A DNA stretch of 64,000 nucleotides from Alg239-R122 sp041746135 (lineage in GTDB: Bacteria; Pseudomonadota; Alphaproteobacteria; Sphingomonadales; Sphingomonadaceae): NCBI GenBank assembly GCA_041746135.1, contig JBGTHQ010000037.1:1-64000 (forward strand). The letters are read 5' to 3'. Of the stretch, positions 47,918-57,700 are shown piece by piece. A program made the position numbers and the translations under genes. Each line of letters starts with the position of its first letter. Within the stretch, counting starts at the first letter, position 1. Below the pieces are notes generated by a model, which worked only from the letters and a program-made list of their open reading frames with translations, did not search any database and was not told where the DNA came from.

Positions 47918-48760
47918 ATGACTGCTGCGATCCGATACCTGGTTCTGCTGGCGGGATGCCTGCTCGCGTCCTGCGTGACGGTGGGTACGCAACCACCGCT
48001 TTCCGGCAACCGCCAGCTCGGCAATATCGGCGTACAGCTTTACACCGTCCGCGCCGAAATGCAGTCCGATTTCGAAGGTACGCTGCGCCGGATCGCCGCA
48101 ATCGGATATGACGAAGTGGAATTTGCCGGGCTGTACGGCCGCGATCCGGTACAGGTTCGAAAACTGCTGGACGAACTCAAGATGAATGCCCCGGCATCGC
48201 ATATCGGATGGGAACGTATCCGCGACGAACCGGCGGCGGCCATTGCGGAGACGAAGGCACTGGGTGCAACCTATATGGTGATTGCATGGCTGCCGCCCGA
48301 AGAACGCGACAGTCTGGAAGACTGGGACAGATGGATCACGCGCCTGAACGCCGTCGGCAAATTGGCACAGGAGGCAGGAATTCAGCTTGTCTACCATAAC
48401 CATGATTTCGAATTTGCACCCATTGATGGCGTAAGGCCATACGACCGTTTGCTGCAAGAGCTTGACCCGGACTTGGTCGAGATGGAACTCGACTTATACT
48501 GGATGACACTTGGCGGAGCGAATATTACCGCGCTGATAAACCAAGCTCCTGGCCGCTTCATATTGATGCACGTTAAGGACATGAAACGAAACGAAGCCGG
48601 CATGGCCGATGTCGGCACAGGGCGGATCGATTTCGCGGCCATATTCGCAGAAAACGAAAAAGCCGGAGTTGCCCATGTATTCGTCGAGCATGACACCACC
48701 GATGATCCGTGCGCTTCTCTCGCAAGCAGCCTCGCTTATTTGCGTAACCTGCGCTATTAA
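47918..48760 (+). CDS. Lipoprotein-like sugar phosphate isomerase/epimerase (xylose-isomerase-like TIM barrel)
   Basis: The 280-residue protein has a lipoprotein-type leader (YLVLLAGCLLASCV with Cys14 and Cys19). The AP endonuclease 2/xylose-isomerase-like TIM barrel follows. Recognisable parts are IGVQLYTVRAEMQSDFEGTL, IGYDEVEFAGLYG, LVYHNHDFEFAPIDG, EMELDLYWMTLGG, FILMHVKDMKRNEAG and FVEHD. The metal ligands (His, Glu, Asp) of this superfamily appear present. Secreted members are often annotated with sugar catabolism, but few have a proven reaction. It is divergent from the LacI gene at 46795, which hints at a role in sugar turnover. Confidence 0.82.
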   Translation: MTAAIRYLVLLAGCLLASCVTVGTQPPLSGNRQLGNIGVQLYTVRAEMQSDFEGTLRRIAAIGYDEVEFAGLYGRDPVQVRKLLDELKMNAPASHIGWERIRDEPAAAIAETKALGATYMVIAWLPPEERDSLEDWDRWITRLNAVGKLAQEAGIQLVYHNHDFEFAPIDGVRPYDRLLQELDPDLVEMELDLYWMTLGGANITALINQAPGRFILMHVKDMKRNEAGMADVGTGRIDFAAIFAENEKAGVAHVFVEHDTTDDPCASLASSLAYLRNLRY

Positions 48761-48799
48761 TTTCATCTTGGACAGATATCCTCAAGAATAAGTTTATCG

Positions 48800-48813
48800 T
48801 GGGATATTTCCCA
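48800..48813. promoter_or_regulatory. Inverted repeat TGGGA-N4-TCCCA upstream of cysD
   Basis: A perfect 5-4-5 palindrome, 95 bp upstream of a near-copy that overlaps the cysD start. Two more TCCCA half-sites (48859, 48872) lie between them. Candidate operator for sulfate assimilation; no known motif name can be given. Confidence 0.45.
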
Positions 48814-48894
48814 TTTGCCGCATCCAAGAATATGTTTTTTGCTTCCGGTTTTGCTATGTCCCACATTATAGTCCCAACATAACATTAATTGCTG

Positions 48895-48908
48895 AGGGAC
48901 ACATCCCA
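48895..48908. promoter_or_regulatory. Inverted repeat AGGGA-N4-TCCCA over the cysD start
   Basis: Same spacing as the 48800 repeat with one mismatch. It covers the ribosome-binding region (GAGGGA) and reaches the first base of the cysD ATG, so a bound protein would block initiation at the DNA or RNA level. The GAGGGA is also the best Shine-Dalgarno candidate. Confidence 0.4.
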
Positions 48909-50020
48909 TGGACACGATCACGATAGCCCAATTGGTGCAACGCGCTGAAAGCCTCGCTCAGGTCAGCGGGCAGTCGCTTTCGACGATCTCGCGCAAACTG
49001 CTCAACGATGGCAAGGGACTGGCCCGTCTGAAGGATGGCGGACAGTTGACGATGAAGACACTGGAAAATGCGTCGCACAAACTGGAGGAGCTCGAACGCG
49101 GCGGTGCGGTAACCCCGCTCAAGGCGCTGACCCATCTCGACCGGCTTGAGGCCGAAAGCATCCATATCATGCGCGAAGTCGTGGCGCAGTGCCACAATCC
49201 GGTCATGCTTTATTCGGTCGGCAAGGACAGCGCGGTGATGCTGCACCTTGCGATCAAGGCCTTTTATCCCTCTAAGCCGCCTTTTCCGCTATTGCATGTC
49301 GATACCCGCTGGAAATTCCGCGAGATGATTGAATTTCGCGATGCGATGGCAAAGACCGTGGGCATGAAACTCATCACCCATATCAATCCCGACGGCGTGG
49401 CGCAAAATATCGGGCCGTTCAGCCATGGCAGCGCAGTGCACACCGACATTATGAAGACGCAAAGTCTGAAACAAGCGCTGGATCAGCACGACTTCGATGC
49501 GGCTTTCGGTGGCGCGCGTCGCGATGAGGAAAAGTCGCGGGCCAAGGAGCGCGTGTTCTCCTTTCGCAATGCGCAGCACCGCTGGGATCCCAAAAACCAG
49601 CGGCCAGAGCTGTGGAACATCTATAATGCCAGCGTTGCCAAGGGCGAATCGATGCGCGTCTTCCCGCTGTCGAACTGGACCGAGCTCGATATCTGGCAAT
49701 ATATCTACAAGGAAAGCATCCCGCTTCCCGGCCTGTATCTTGCCGCCAAACGCCCCGTTGTAGAACGCGGCGGCACGCTGATCATGGTCGATGACGATCG
49801 TATGCAGCTGGAAGACGGCGAAGTCCCCGAAGAGCGCATGGTGCGTTTCCGCACACTCGGCTGCTATCCGCTCACCGGTGCGGTCGAAAGCGAAGCGACC
49901 ACCCTGCCCGAGGTGATCCAGGAGATGCTGCTCACCACCACCTCCGAACGCCAGGGCCGCGTGATCGACAGTGACCACGGCGCATCGATGGAAGACAAGA
50001 AAGCCGAGGGGTATTTTTGA
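48908..50020 (+). CDS. cysD: Sulfate adenylyltransferase subunit 2 with N-terminal helical extension
   Basis: CysD makes adenylylsulfate from sulfate and ATP together with the GTPase CysN. The normal protein (about 300 residues) starts here near residue 74 at LTHLDRLEAESIHIMREV. It shows the PP-loop MLYSVGKDSAVMLHLAIKA, LHVDTRWKFREMIEFRD, GGARRDEEKSRAKERVFSFR and WNIYNA. Ahead of it are about 70 extra residues predicted all-helical (ITIAQLVQRAESLAQVSGQS, then LSTISRKLLNDGKGLARLKD). They look like the small HTH-type proteins with LSTISRLL motifs seen in proteobacteria. No ATG, GTG or TTG lies in frame between this extension and the CysD core, so the fusion appears genuine. cysNC follows 124 bp later. 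Confidence 0.93.
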   Translation: MDTITIAQLVQRAESLAQVSGQSLSTISRKLLNDGKGLARLKDGGQLTMKTLENASHKLEELERGGAVTPLKALTHLDRLEAESIHIMREVVAQCHNPVMLYSVGKDSAVMLHLAIKAFYPSKPPFPLLHVDTRWKFREMIEFRDAMAKTVGMKLITHINPDGVAQNIGPFSHGSAVHTDIMKTQSLKQALDQHDFDAAFGGARRDEEKSRAKERVFSFRNAQHRWDPKNQRPELWNIYNASVAKGESMRVFPLSNWTELDIWQYIYKESIPLPGLYLAAKRPVVERGGTLIMVDDDRMQLEDGEVPEERMVRFRTLGCYPLTGAVESEATTLPEVIQEMLLTTTSERQGRVIDSDHGASMEDKKAEGYF

Positions 50021-50055
50021 CCCGTCATGTCATGCGCAAGCATGATGAAGGGTCA

Positions 50056-50129
50056 ACCCCGGCGCAGGCCGGGGTCTCCCTCAGCACGGCGCTGCCTATA
50101 AGCAAGGAGATTCCGGTTTTCGCCGGAAT
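50056..50129. repeat. Pair of intergenic palindromes between cysD and cysNC
   Basis: Two hairpins lie in the 124-bp gap. The first is ACCCCGGC-N4-GCCGGGGT (50056-50075). The second is ATTCCGG-TTTTCG-CCGGAAT followed by GACG (50110-50129). The second resembles REP-like intergenic repeats of the ATTCCCG...CGGGAATGACG type common in alphaproteobacteria. They may protect or attenuate the mRNA between the two genes. Confidence 0.65.
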
Positions 50130-50144
50130 GACGAAAGAACCGTT

Positions 50145-52064
50145 ATGACCGATTACACCTACAAAACCGATGCCCGCATTTCCGGCGACATCCTCGGCTA
50201 TCTCGATGCGCATGAGCAGAAGAGCTTTCTGCGCTTTCTGACCTGTGGCAGCGTCGATGACGGCAAATCCACGCTGATCGGGCGGCTGCTCTACGACAGC
50301 AAGATGATCTACGAGGATCAGCTCGCCGCGGTCACTAGCGACAGCAAAAAAGTCGGCACGCAGGGCGAAGCGCTCGATCTAGCACTGCTTGTCGACGGGC
50401 TGGCGGCGGAACGCGAACAGGGCATCACCATCGACGTCGCCTACCGCTTCTTTTCGACCGAAAAGCGCAAGTTCATCGTTGCCGATACACCGGGCCACGA
50501 ACAATATACCCGCAACATGGCGACCGGGGCCTCGACCGCCGACGTCGCGATCGTGCTGGTCGATGCGCGCCACGGCGTGCAGGTGCAGACCCGGCGCCAC
50601 AGCTTTATCGCATCGCTGCTGGGCATCAAGCATGTCGTGCTGGCCATCAACAAGATGGACCTGCTCGATTTCAGCCAGAGCCGGTTCAACGCCATTGAGG
50701 AAGACTATCGCCGCTTTGCCAAGGCGCTCGATTTCGGCGAGATTACGTGCATTCCCATGTCAGCGCTCCAAGGTGACAATGTCACCGCCCGGAGCAAGGA
50801 TTCGCCCTGGTATAAAGGCAAGACTTTGCTTGAATATCTCGAGACCGTCGATGTCGCCGCAGCGAAAACCGACGCGCCCTTCCGTCTGCCCGTGCAATGG
50901 GTCAACCGGCCCAATCTCGATTTCCGCGGCTTTTCAGGCACGGTGGCTTCGGGCGAAATCAGGCCCGGCGACGATATTCTCGTCATCCCCTCGGGCAAGC
51001 GCTCCAAAGTCCGGGACATCGTCACGCATGCGGGCAATCTGGATAGCGCCAAGGCCGATCAGGCCATTACTTTGACACTTGCCAACGAGATCGACATTTC
51101 GCGCGGCGATATAATTTGCGGGACCGATGGTGCCGCCGAGCAGTCCGACCAGTTCATGACGCATATCTTGTGGATGTCGGAGCAGGAACTGTTTCCCGGC
51201 CGACAATATCTGTTCAAGACCGGTAACAAGACCGTTCCCGGCAGTGTTACCGCGCTCAAGCACACGGTCAATGTCAACGATCTGAGCGAAGATGCGGCCA
51301 AGACGCTGCGCCTCAACGAGGTTGGCGTGTGCAATATCTCGCTGAACCAGCCGATCGCTTTCGATGTCTACAAGACCAACCGCAAGACCGGCAGTTTCAT
51401 CATGATCGACCGGCAGACGGGCGAGACGGTCGGCGCGGGTATGATCGATTTCTCGCTGCGCCGCGCCGCCAACGTGGTGTGGCAGGATTTGGAAGTCGGC
51501 AAGCCCGAGCGCGCCGCGCAAAAGCATCAGAAACCCGCCGTTTTATGGTTTACCGGCCTGTCAGGATCGGGCAAATCCACGATCGCCAATCTGGTCGAGA
51601 AGAAACTCTATGACATGGGTCGGCACACCTATATTCTCGACGGCGACAATGTCCGGCACGGGCTCAACAAGGATCTGGGCTTTACCGATGCCGACCGCGT
51701 CGAAAACATCCGCCGCGTGTCGGAAACGGCCCGGTTGATGCTCGATGCCGGGCTGATGGTCTGCGTCGCGTTCATCTCCCCCTTTCGCGACGAGCGGCAG
51801 CTCGCGCGTGCGATGATGGCCGAGGGCGAGTTTATCGAAATCCATGTCGACACCCCGCTTGAAGTCGCCGAAATACGCGACGTAAAGGGCCTTTATGCCA
51901 AGGCGCGGGCGGGCGAGATCAAGAATTTTACCGGCATCGACAGCGCATACGAAGAACCGATCCATGCCGAAATCACGATCAACACCGTCGACCAGAGCGC
52001 CGAGCAGGCGGCGGAAAAAATAGTCACCTGGCTCGCGGCGCACGGATATTTGCAGGAAAGCTGA
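50145..52064 (+). CDS. cysN/cysC: Bifunctional sulfate adenylyltransferase subunit 1 / adenylylsulfate kinase
   Basis: The 639-residue fusion activates sulfate and then phosphorylates APS to PAPS in the cytoplasm. The N-terminal GTPase (CysN) has CGSVDDGKSTLIGRLLYDSK, DTPGHEQYTRNMATGAS and LAINKMDLLD, then EF-Tu-like beta domains to about 440. The APS kinase (CysC) covers about 445-639: LWFTGLSGSGKSTIANLVEK with its P loop near 470-478, DGDNVRHGLNKDLGF, and FISPFRDERQLAR. Both active sites look complete. The gene follows cysD on the same strand. No cysH/cysI genes are seen nearby. Confidence 0.96.
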   Translation: MTDYTYKTDARISGDILGYLDAHEQKSFLRFLTCGSVDDGKSTLIGRLLYDSKMIYEDQLAAVTSDSKKVGTQGEALDLALLVDGLAAEREQGITIDVAYRFFSTEKRKFIVADTPGHEQYTRNMATGASTADVAIVLVDARHGVQVQTRRHSFIASLLGIKHVVLAINKMDLLDFSQSRFNAIEEDYRRFAKALDFGEITCIPMSALQGDNVTARSKDSPWYKGKTLLEYLETVDVAAAKTDAPFRLPVQWVNRPNLDFRGFSGTVASGEIRPGDDILVIPSGKRSKVRDIVTHAGNLDSAKADQAITLTLANEIDISRGDIICGTDGAAEQSDQFMTHILWMSEQELFPGRQYLFKTGNKTVPGSVTALKHTVNVNDLSEDAAKTLRLNEVGVCNISLNQPIAFDVYKTNRKTGSFIMIDRQTGETVGAGMIDFSLRRAANVVWQDLEVGKPERAAQKHQKPAVLWFTGLSGSGKSTIANLVEKKLYDMGRHTYILDGDNVRHGLNKDLGFTDADRVENIRRVSETARLMLDAGLMVCVAFISPFRDERQLARAMMAEGEFIEIHVDTPLEVAEIRDVKGLYAKARAGEIKNFTGIDSAYEEPIHAEITINTVDQSAEQAAEKIVTWLAAHGYLQES

Positions 52065-52363
52065 CCGTGGAAGCAAAATTGACACCAAAAGCGACAAAAG
52101 CGTTTTTACGACAATTTTGCCAGCTCCGGTTTCCGTAAGGCTGGCGGGGTCAAAATTGTCACATGGGCCTCTTTGGGGGGAAAAATTTTCGTTACGCGGG
52201 CGCGCACTTATACCAGGGCTATTCATGCTGAGAAAGAGCGGACGGCAATTTTGGCGGAGACATGAGGCTATCATAGCAGCACGATTGTAGGACAGGGTTT
52301 TTCGAACCACTGCCGCTTTGGAGCGGTGTCGCGACATGGCATATCCTCGCCATCGTGCGCACT
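52065..52363. other. Intergenic region with repeated CAAAATTG motifs
   Basis: A 299-bp gap between convergent cysNC and the DUF885 gene. It holds four related words: CAAAATTGACAC (52074), GACAATTTTGCC (52110), TCAAAATTGTCAC (52150) and GGCAATTTTGGC (52244). Two are in each orientation. No gene is recognised. Confidence 0.5.
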
Positions 52364-54193
52364 CTAATTATAGGAAACCCCGTCCAGACCCTTGCCGCCC
52401 TCGGCGATAAACCGGTCAATGCGCTGTTCGAGCGTCGGGAGCGGAACGCCGCCTAAAGCCAGCACCACGTCGTGGAACTTGCGCTTGTCGAACCGCGCGC
52501 CCAGCGCGCTTTCGGCTTTGGCGCGCAAACGCCGAATAGTCATTTCGCCAAGCTTGTAGGCCAGCGCCTGTCCCGGCCAGCTGATATAGCGATCGACTTC
52601 GGTGCCGACTTCATGGGTAGACAGCGCGGTGTGGCGGGCAAGATAGTCGATCGCCTGTTGCCGGGTCCAACCCTGATGGTGGATGCCGGTGTCGATCACC
52701 AGCCGCGCCGCGCGCCACATCTCGTAGCTGAGCCGCCCGAATTTTTCGTAAGGGGTGCGGTAGATCCCCATTTCCTCGCCCAGATATTCGGTATAAAGCC
52801 CCCAGCCCTCGCCATAGCCGGAAAAATAGGTGTTGCGGCGAAACGCCGGTTTCTCGCCCTGCTCGAGCGCGATCGCCGCCTGGAAACTATGTCCCGGTGC
52901 ACATTCGTGCAGCGTCAGCGCGGGAATGTTGTAGAGCGGACGCGAGGGCAGATCATGCGTGTTCATCAGACAGCTTTCGAGACCGCCGCGCCCGGCGGTG
53001 TAAAACGGCGCGATCTCGTCGGGCACCGGCCGGATTGTGAAACGGAAGCGCGGCAGGAAACCGAAATACTCGCCCAGCTTGCCGTCGACCCGTTTGGCGG
53101 TATAGGCGGACACGCCCATCAATTCGTCGGGCGTGCGCGCGACAAATTGCGGATCGGTGCGCAAAAAGATGATGAATTCGGCCAGAGTGCCGTCAAACCC
53201 TGCATCGCTTTTGACCCGTTCCATCGCGGCACTAATCCGGGCCACTTCCGCCAAACCGATCCGGTGGATTTCGTCGGCGGTGAGATCGAGCGTGGTATAT
53301 TGCCGGATCTGCTGCGCATAATAGGCGGTACCGTCGGGCATGGCCTCCGCCGCCAATGTGGAGCGGGTTTGCGGCAGATATTCTTCGCGGAAAAATGTCA
53401 GCAGCCGGGCATAGGCGGGGGCAACGCGTGTATCGATCGCCTCGATGGCCTGCGCACGCAGCTTCGCCTGCTCTGCGGCGGGAATGGCGGAAGGCATGTC
53501 GGCAAAAGCGGCATAGAATGGGTTTTCGGCCGCGTTGGTATTGGCATAGGGCGCGATCGAGGCATCGCGGCCGTCGAGCGTGGCGCGCGGCACGCTGAAT
53601 CCGCGTCTCAGACCGGCGCGCATATTGGCGATCTGCGCATCGAAATAGCGCGGCACGTCGTTCATCCGCGCTATATAGAGCCGGTATTCCGCGGCTGTGC
53701 CGAAACCGGCGCGCGGGTTCAGCCCGGTCCAGAACGAGCTGTCGCTGTCGAACGGCATTTCCCATTCGCGAAACGTCGCATCGCCGATATCGTTTTGCAG
53801 GTTGGCGCGGAAAACCGCGGCGTTGATCCGTTCTTCGGACGAAAGCATGGCCCCGTCGATCGCATCGAGCCGCGCCAGCATGTCCTGCCAGTGCGCCATT
53901 CTCCGCGCCTGGCTTCCCGCGTCGACTGCAGGCAAATTCCCGCCCTGGCGAATGCGGCCACTGGCATCCTCGATATTGCCATATTCGGCCAGCGACCATT
54001 GCCAGTCGGCTTCATAAAGCGCGCGCAGCTGCCGGTCGGCATCGGTTCGCGCCGTATCTGCTGCAACCTGGACAGTTTCGCCATCCGCCAGCGGCCGCAT
54101 TCCGGCTTCCTGCGCCGCGATCGTTTGCGGTAGCAGCGCGCACCCCAAAACAGCCGATACCAGTACATAGTGCCGCATGTTCAGCAATCGCAT
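52364..54193 (-). CDS. Secreted DUF885-family protein, probable metallopeptidase
   Basis: The 609-residue protein has a signal peptide (MRHYVLVSAVLGCALLPQTIAA after five residues). The start at 54193 has GGGGAAG six bases upstream; ATG 54178 is the alternative. DUF885 marks are AVFRANLQNDIGDATFREWE, PYANTNAAENPFYAAFADMP, LTLHECAPGHSFQAAIALEQ with an HE...H zinc-like site, YFSGYGEGWGLYTEYLGEEM with a downstream Glu, and WPGQALAYKLGEM. The zinc-site layout resembles M32/M3-type peptidases, and the family is often described as periplasmic peptidase-like. Substrate unknown. Confidence 0.85.
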   Translation of the reverse strand: MRLLNMRHYVLVSAVLGCALLPQTIAAQEAGMRPLADGETVQVAADTARTDADRQLRALYEADWQWSLAEYGNIEDASGRIRQGGNLPAVDAGSQARRMAHWQDMLARLDAIDGAMLSSEERINAAVFRANLQNDIGDATFREWEMPFDSDSSFWTGLNPRAGFGTAAEYRLYIARMNDVPRYFDAQIANMRAGLRRGFSVPRATLDGRDASIAPYANTNAAENPFYAAFADMPSAIPAAEQAKLRAQAIEAIDTRVAPAYARLLTFFREEYLPQTRSTLAAEAMPDGTAYYAQQIRQYTTLDLTADEIHRIGLAEVARISAAMERVKSDAGFDGTLAEFIIFLRTDPQFVARTPDELMGVSAYTAKRVDGKLGEYFGFLPRFRFTIRPVPDEIAPFYTAGRGGLESCLMNTHDLPSRPLYNIPALTLHECAPGHSFQAAIALEQGEKPAFRRNTYFSGYGEGWGLYTEYLGEEMGIYRTPYEKFGRLSYEMWRAARLVIDTGIHHQGWTRQQAIDYLARHTALSTHEVGTEVDRYISWPGQALAYKLGEMTIRRLRAKAESALGARFDKRKFHDVVLALGGVPLPTLEQRIDRFIAEGGKGLDGVSYN

Positions 54194-54300
54194 CGATCTT
54201 CCCCATCCCTAACGCAGTCCGGGTAGAGCCCGTTCTGATACGCGATGGTTCTGCCAATTATGGCTTCACTACGCAAGCCATGGCAATGGCTGGCCAAAGA

Positions 54301-54328
54301 AAAAGCCGGCCCAAAGGGACCGGCTTTT
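54301..54328 (-). terminator. Rho-independent terminator after the small membrane protein
   Basis: A 9-bp stem, AAAAGCCGG with CCGGCTTTT, has a 10-nt loop. Read on the minus strand it ends in TTTTTCTTT and lies 30 bp after the stop of the gene at 54358. Confidence 0.85.
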
Positions 54329-54357
54329 CATTATATTCTTGATCGGGTATTTCGAAA

Positions 54358-54612
54358 TCAGGGGCTGGTTGGCTTGTCTTCATCATTGTTAACGGCCAGG
54401 ATAACAGCACCGGCAATTACGCCCAGCGCCAAAACCAATGGCACGATACCAAGACCCTTGTTCAGGTTCGCCTTTTTGGAAGTGACGGGAGCAATTGCAG
54501 TGCGCTCAACCGCATTCGCTTTCTGAACTGCCTGTGTTGCCTGTGCCATGGCAGGCATAGAAACAAGCGAAAGCGACGCAATTGCGCCCATTGCTATATT
54601 TTTGATACTCAT
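54358..54612 (-). CDS. Small exported membrane protein of unknown function
   Basis: The 84-residue protein begins with a signal-like segment (MSIKNIAMGAIASLSLVSMP, AMAQA). A polar Ala/Lys-rich stretch follows, then a single hydrophobic helix, GLGIVPLVLALGVIAGAVIL, and a short acidic tail. A GGAGAA site precedes the start and a strong terminator follows, so it is a genuine monocistronic gene. I do not recognise a family. Short proteins of this layout are frequent in sphingomonads. Confidence 0.75.
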   Translation of the reverse strand: MSIKNIAMGAIASLSLVSMPAMAQATQAVQKANAVERTAIAPVTSKKANLNKGLGIVPLVLALGVIAGAVILAVNNDEDKPTSP

Positions 54613-54794
54613 ATTTGGTTCTCCATTAGAATTACAGTGTTGCGATTGAGAAATTTATCGTTGCTTGTCAAGCCAAAATGAAATTCAAGCCTATATATTT
54701 TCCCGGTCTCAACCATTCAGAGTCGGGCGAAGAATGCTGTCATTCCGCACACTTCTCATGTTTACAAGCGCATGTTATTGCATAAAGTTCCTAA

Positions 54795-57700
54795 TTAATC
54801 GTTATGGCCGATAACTTTTGCTGCCGCATTGCCGGTCCAGCCGCCATTGCCCTCGGTCTCGAACCAGAACGGTGCCCGCTTCTTGCCGCCGACCTCGTCC
54901 ATATTGGTGTCATAGACCCGGCCGTTAACAACCGTATAGCGGATCGCCGCCGTATTGCGGATATTGTCGAGCGGATTGGCGTCGAGCACGACCATATCGG
55001 CCAGCTTCCCCGCCTGCAGACTGCCGATATCGCGCAGGCCATAGGCTTTGGCCGGGTTGACCGTCGCGGTCGCCAATGCCTCGGCGGGCGTCATGCCGCC
55101 AAGCGCGAACATCCATATGTCCCAGTGTGCGCCCAGCCCCTCGCGCTGGCCGTGGGCGCCGATCGTGACGGGAATGCCGAGGTCAGACAGCTGTTTCGCC
55201 GCCTGCGCAACCTTGATCACGTTATTTTCCTCATCGGGATTGTGCACCACGCGGCGGGCACGCGAATCGATAAAGCGGCGCGGCACCCATTTGGTGAGAA
55301 TCGGATCCTCCCACACTTTTGTTTTCTGATACCAGTAATTCTCGCCGAACGGTCCGCCATAGGAGACGATCAGCGTCGGGTTATAGGCGGTACCCGCCGC
55401 CGACCAGAGCTGTTTGACGTCATCGTAGATAGTGGCGACCGGCAGCGAATGTTCGATCGTGGTGTGGCCGTCGACAATCATCGTCATATTGTGCTGGAAC
55501 AGCGATCCGCCCTCGGGCACCACGCTCATGTCAAGGTCGCGCGCAGCCTGGATCACCTGCTGACGCTGTTCGCGGCGCGGCTGGTTATAGCTTTTCACCG
55601 AAAACGCCCCCGCCGCCTTCATCCGGCGCAAATGGCCCTTGGCGTCATCGAGACTTTCGACCTGCGCGGTAAACGGCGTGGTCGCGCCATACAGGATCGT
55701 TCCGGTAGAGAATATCCGCGGCGCGACAATCCGCCCCGCTTTGGCCAGTTCGGACGCCGCAAAAATCTCGCTGGTATCGTTCGAGGGATCGTGGATGGTG
55801 GTGACGCCAAAAGCGAGCCCGGCATAATTGACCCAGCTTTGCTGCGGGATGATCTCGTCCGATCCCATGCTGCCATGCCAGTGTGCGTCGATCAGGCCGG
55901 GGATAACCGTCTTGCCGGTAAGGTCGATGGTCTGCGTTCCCGCCGGTATCGCGACGTTCGCGCCGACCGCCTCGATCCGGTTGCCATTGACCAATATCGT
56001 GCCGTTCTCGATCACGCCGCCATTCGCACCGTTCATCGTGACGATCCGCGCGCCGGTAAAGGCCTTGCGGCCCGCCGGGGCGGCATAAGGCTGGCTAAAA
56101 CCTAGATTGATGCCGTTTTCAGCGACCGGTGGCAGATCGTCGGGTGCCCCCGGAACGAACGCGAAGCTGTCGCTGATCGAGCGGCCGAACAATTCGGGGC
56201 CGAGCGACCACCACAGCCTATCCGATCCGCCGGACCAGTGCAGCCAGTCGCCGGCATCGCGGCTGACCTGCTTGACCGGCAGCGCTTTGGTGTCGGCGGA
56301 AATTTCCACCGCATTACCGAACTTGGTAAACGGCATGATCCGCGCCTGAAAGCGCTCGCCCCATGCCACCCATTTCTCGTCAGGCGAGACGGCGAATTCG
56401 CCAGCGTTAGTGGATTTCAGATGCGTGCGTTCCTCGCCGCCATTCATGTCGACCGATTTGAGCGCGCGCATCTCGCCATCGCGGGCGACATAATAGAGCC
56501 GGTCGGACGACGCGCCATATTGCGGCTGCGCTCCGGTGTCGGTCAGCATTTTCGCCGCGCCGCCACTGGCCGGTGCCACGTAAATGCCGGTTTCGCGGCC
56601 ATTGAGCGGCGACGTCAGATACCCGTCGGAGGTTTTGACGAACGCGATGCTACGGCCGTCCGGCGAAAAGACCGGATCGATGAAATTGCCCGCCATTTGC
56701 GTTACCTGACGGCTCTGTCCGCCATTTGCGGATATGACGCGCACCGCGCCCTGCTCCGCATCGGCCCAGGTGACATAGGCGATCTGCCGCCCGTCGCGGC
56801 TCCATGTCGGATAAAGTTCGAAATGCTCGCTGTCATTGGTCAGCCGTTTCGGGGTGCCGCCATTGATATCACGCACCCAGATATTGCCGAGCGCCTCGAA
56901 CGCCACCTTGCGGCCGTCGGGCGACACTTCGGCAAAGCGGATCATCTTGACATCGAAACTGTCCGGCGCGACATCGACCTCGGCCCGCACGGCATCGGCC
57001 ACGCGGCGCGTGTCGGCGACGTGGAACGGAATGTCGCGCACCTGCTTGCTGGCCACATCGACACGTTTGATGCCGCCGCCCGCCCAGAATACGATGCTGC
57101 GGTTATCGGGGGTCCATTCCATACCGGGATAGACGCCGTGGATCGCCCAGGTTTCCTGCATGTCGCGGTCGAGAATATCGGTGAGCGGCGTCTCGCGTCC
57201 GGTGGCGATGTCCATCACGTAGATTACCGACTTATACCGGTCGCGGCGGATGAAGGCGAGCGACTTGCCGTCGGGAGACGGGGTCGGGCGCACCGAGCCG
57301 CCGGGGCCGCCGATATATTTCTCGATCTCGCCCGATTCCATATCGAGCCGCTGGATCGCGTAGATCTCGCCATTGACGTCCTTGGAATATTCGAACACTT
57401 CGCCGGGCGTGACGTCATCGGAGAAATAGAGATATTTGCCGTCGGGCGAGAATGCGGGCTCGTTCGTATCCTTTTGCTGCGTGCGGCGCTTGGTAAGCTG
57501 CACGCCTTCGCCGCCACCGAGATGATAAAGCCACATTTCGCCCGCGCCCAGCGAGCGGCTCGAGGTGAAATGCTTGCGCGCCACCAGATATTGGCCATCG
57601 GGGCTCCAGTCGGCTTGGTTGAGCAGACGGAAATCTTCCTTGCTCACCTGCCGCGGATTGGCGCCGTTCCGGTCCATGATCCACACATTGTCGCCGCCCG

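Noticed and set aside
50021..50144. CRISPR-like repeats between cysD and cysNC
   Set aside because: Only two different hairpins are present, with no regular spacers or repeated units.
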